NCBI RefSeq assembly: GCF_038024855.1
Contig: NZ_CP139087.1
Coordinates: forward strand, 62,001-126,000
DNA from: Methylocella tundrae
GTDB lineage: Bacteria > Pseudomonadota > Alphaproteobacteria > Rhizobiales > Beijerinckiaceae
Direction of reading: 5' to 3'
Length of the DNA: 64,000 nt
The position numbers were made by a program, and so were the translations under genes. The notes under the pieces were generated by a model. It worked only from the letters and a program-made list of their open reading frames with translations. It did not search any database and had not been told where the DNA came from. Below are positions 63,718 through 64,000 of the stretch, in pieces (within the stretch, counting starts at the first letter, position 1; every line of letters begins with the position of its first letter).

Positions 63718-64000
63718 GTCGCAGGTCCTCGTCAGGGGCGTTTGCCCATCGTCGCGCCAACGTCGTGTTTCGAATAAAAATTAGGCGCGGGCATCCGCCA
63801 GTTTGAGCATTATTGTTGCGCTGTACGTAATGGGGCTCTGCTTCAATCTCGGTGCAGTCTGTGGAATAAGGAAGAAGGGAACCTGCTGAAACTGCTTGGG
63901 GTTCAGACAATTTCGGTCGCGTCATCCATGACGTTAAACTGCGCAGCCCCGCCGGACCGGATTCTCACGCGTTCTCGGCCGGTTACGGCGTGCCGCGACC
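63718..64000. other. Right edge, no gene supported
   Basis: About 280 bases up to the window end. A leftward frame (63692-63925) overlaps the start of the membrane-protein gene and lacks a ribosome site. This stretch should hold that gene's promoter. Confidence 0.35.

Noticed and set aside
63692..63925. Leftward 77-codon frame at the right edge
   Set aside because: Overlaps the start of the membrane-protein gene and lacks a ribosome site.
1..64000. CRISPR arrays, tRNA or rRNA genes, replication initiator, relaxase, integrase, LuxI synthase
   Set aside because: None was recognised by eye on either strand; absence is not proven without a search tool.

Overview
The window looks like part of a mobile replicon (conjugative plasmid or integrative conjugative element) from a GC-rich alphaproteobacterium, probably in the Hyphomicrobiales. 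Three things point there: a direct-repeat LexA operator GTTC-N7-GTTC at 58751-58765, a GcrA-like regulator, and an imuA-imuB-dnaE2 mutasome cassette. The genus cannot be read from the sequence. No replication initiator, integrase, relaxase, rRNA, tRNA or CRISPR array was found, so plasmid versus ICE stays open.

Region 1 (1-36.4 kb) is a nearly complete type IVB (Dot/Icm, IncI-type) secretion and conjugation locus in two arms that diverge from a regulatory centre at 22.8-24.6 kb (a GcrA-like protein and an XRE repressor). The leftward arm carries icmL/dotI, icmK/dotH, icmE/dotG, a terminator, dotF-like, icmC/dotE, icmD/dotP, icmJ/dotN, icmB/dotO, a DUF805 gene, dotD, dotC, dotB, icmT, a gene in the icmS position, a lytic transglycosylase, icmP/dotM, a small membrane gene and icmO/dotL (coupling ATPase), then accessory small genes. 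The rightward arm carries a TcpQ-like gene, several exported proteins, a long disordered protein, dotA/traY and a lipoprotein. It meets a leftward traX/icmV-like and trbB-like (thiol oxidoreductase) pair at a bidirectional terminator. LuxR-family regulators lie at both outer edges, and no LuxI is present. The class fits DNA conjugation (IncI R64 Tra/Trb) better than effector delivery, because icmQ, icmR, icmF and icmH are absent.

Region 2 (37-42.5 kb) has a RecD2-type helicase followed by a gene-poor stretch with small hypothetical genes, a histone-H1-like basic protein, an 18-bp perfect palindrome and what looks like a leftover 3' end of a second dnaE2 gene.

Region 3 (42.5-51.5 kb) looks like a defence island: a TIR protein with an unknown C-terminal domain, a DUF2726 nuclease-like protein, a DUF2971 protein with a tiny partner, a HEPN/Toprim protein and an ApeA-type HEPN protein. 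An IS5-family element sits exactly at the stop codon of the HEPN/Toprim gene, which stays intact because the CTAG target duplication supplies the stop.

Region 4 (51.8-63.7 kb) holds an HU-like protein, a YgjP-type metallopeptidase, imuA-imuB-dnaE2 leftward, and rightward a UvrD-family helicase, an SRAP/HMCES-type abasic-site protein and DNA polymerase IV. The LexA box lies between the two divergent DNA-damage operons. A hypothetical membrane protein closes the window. Together the element appears to carry its own transfer machine, cell-density or stress control of it, anti-phage genes and an SOS-induced mutagenesis and repair set.
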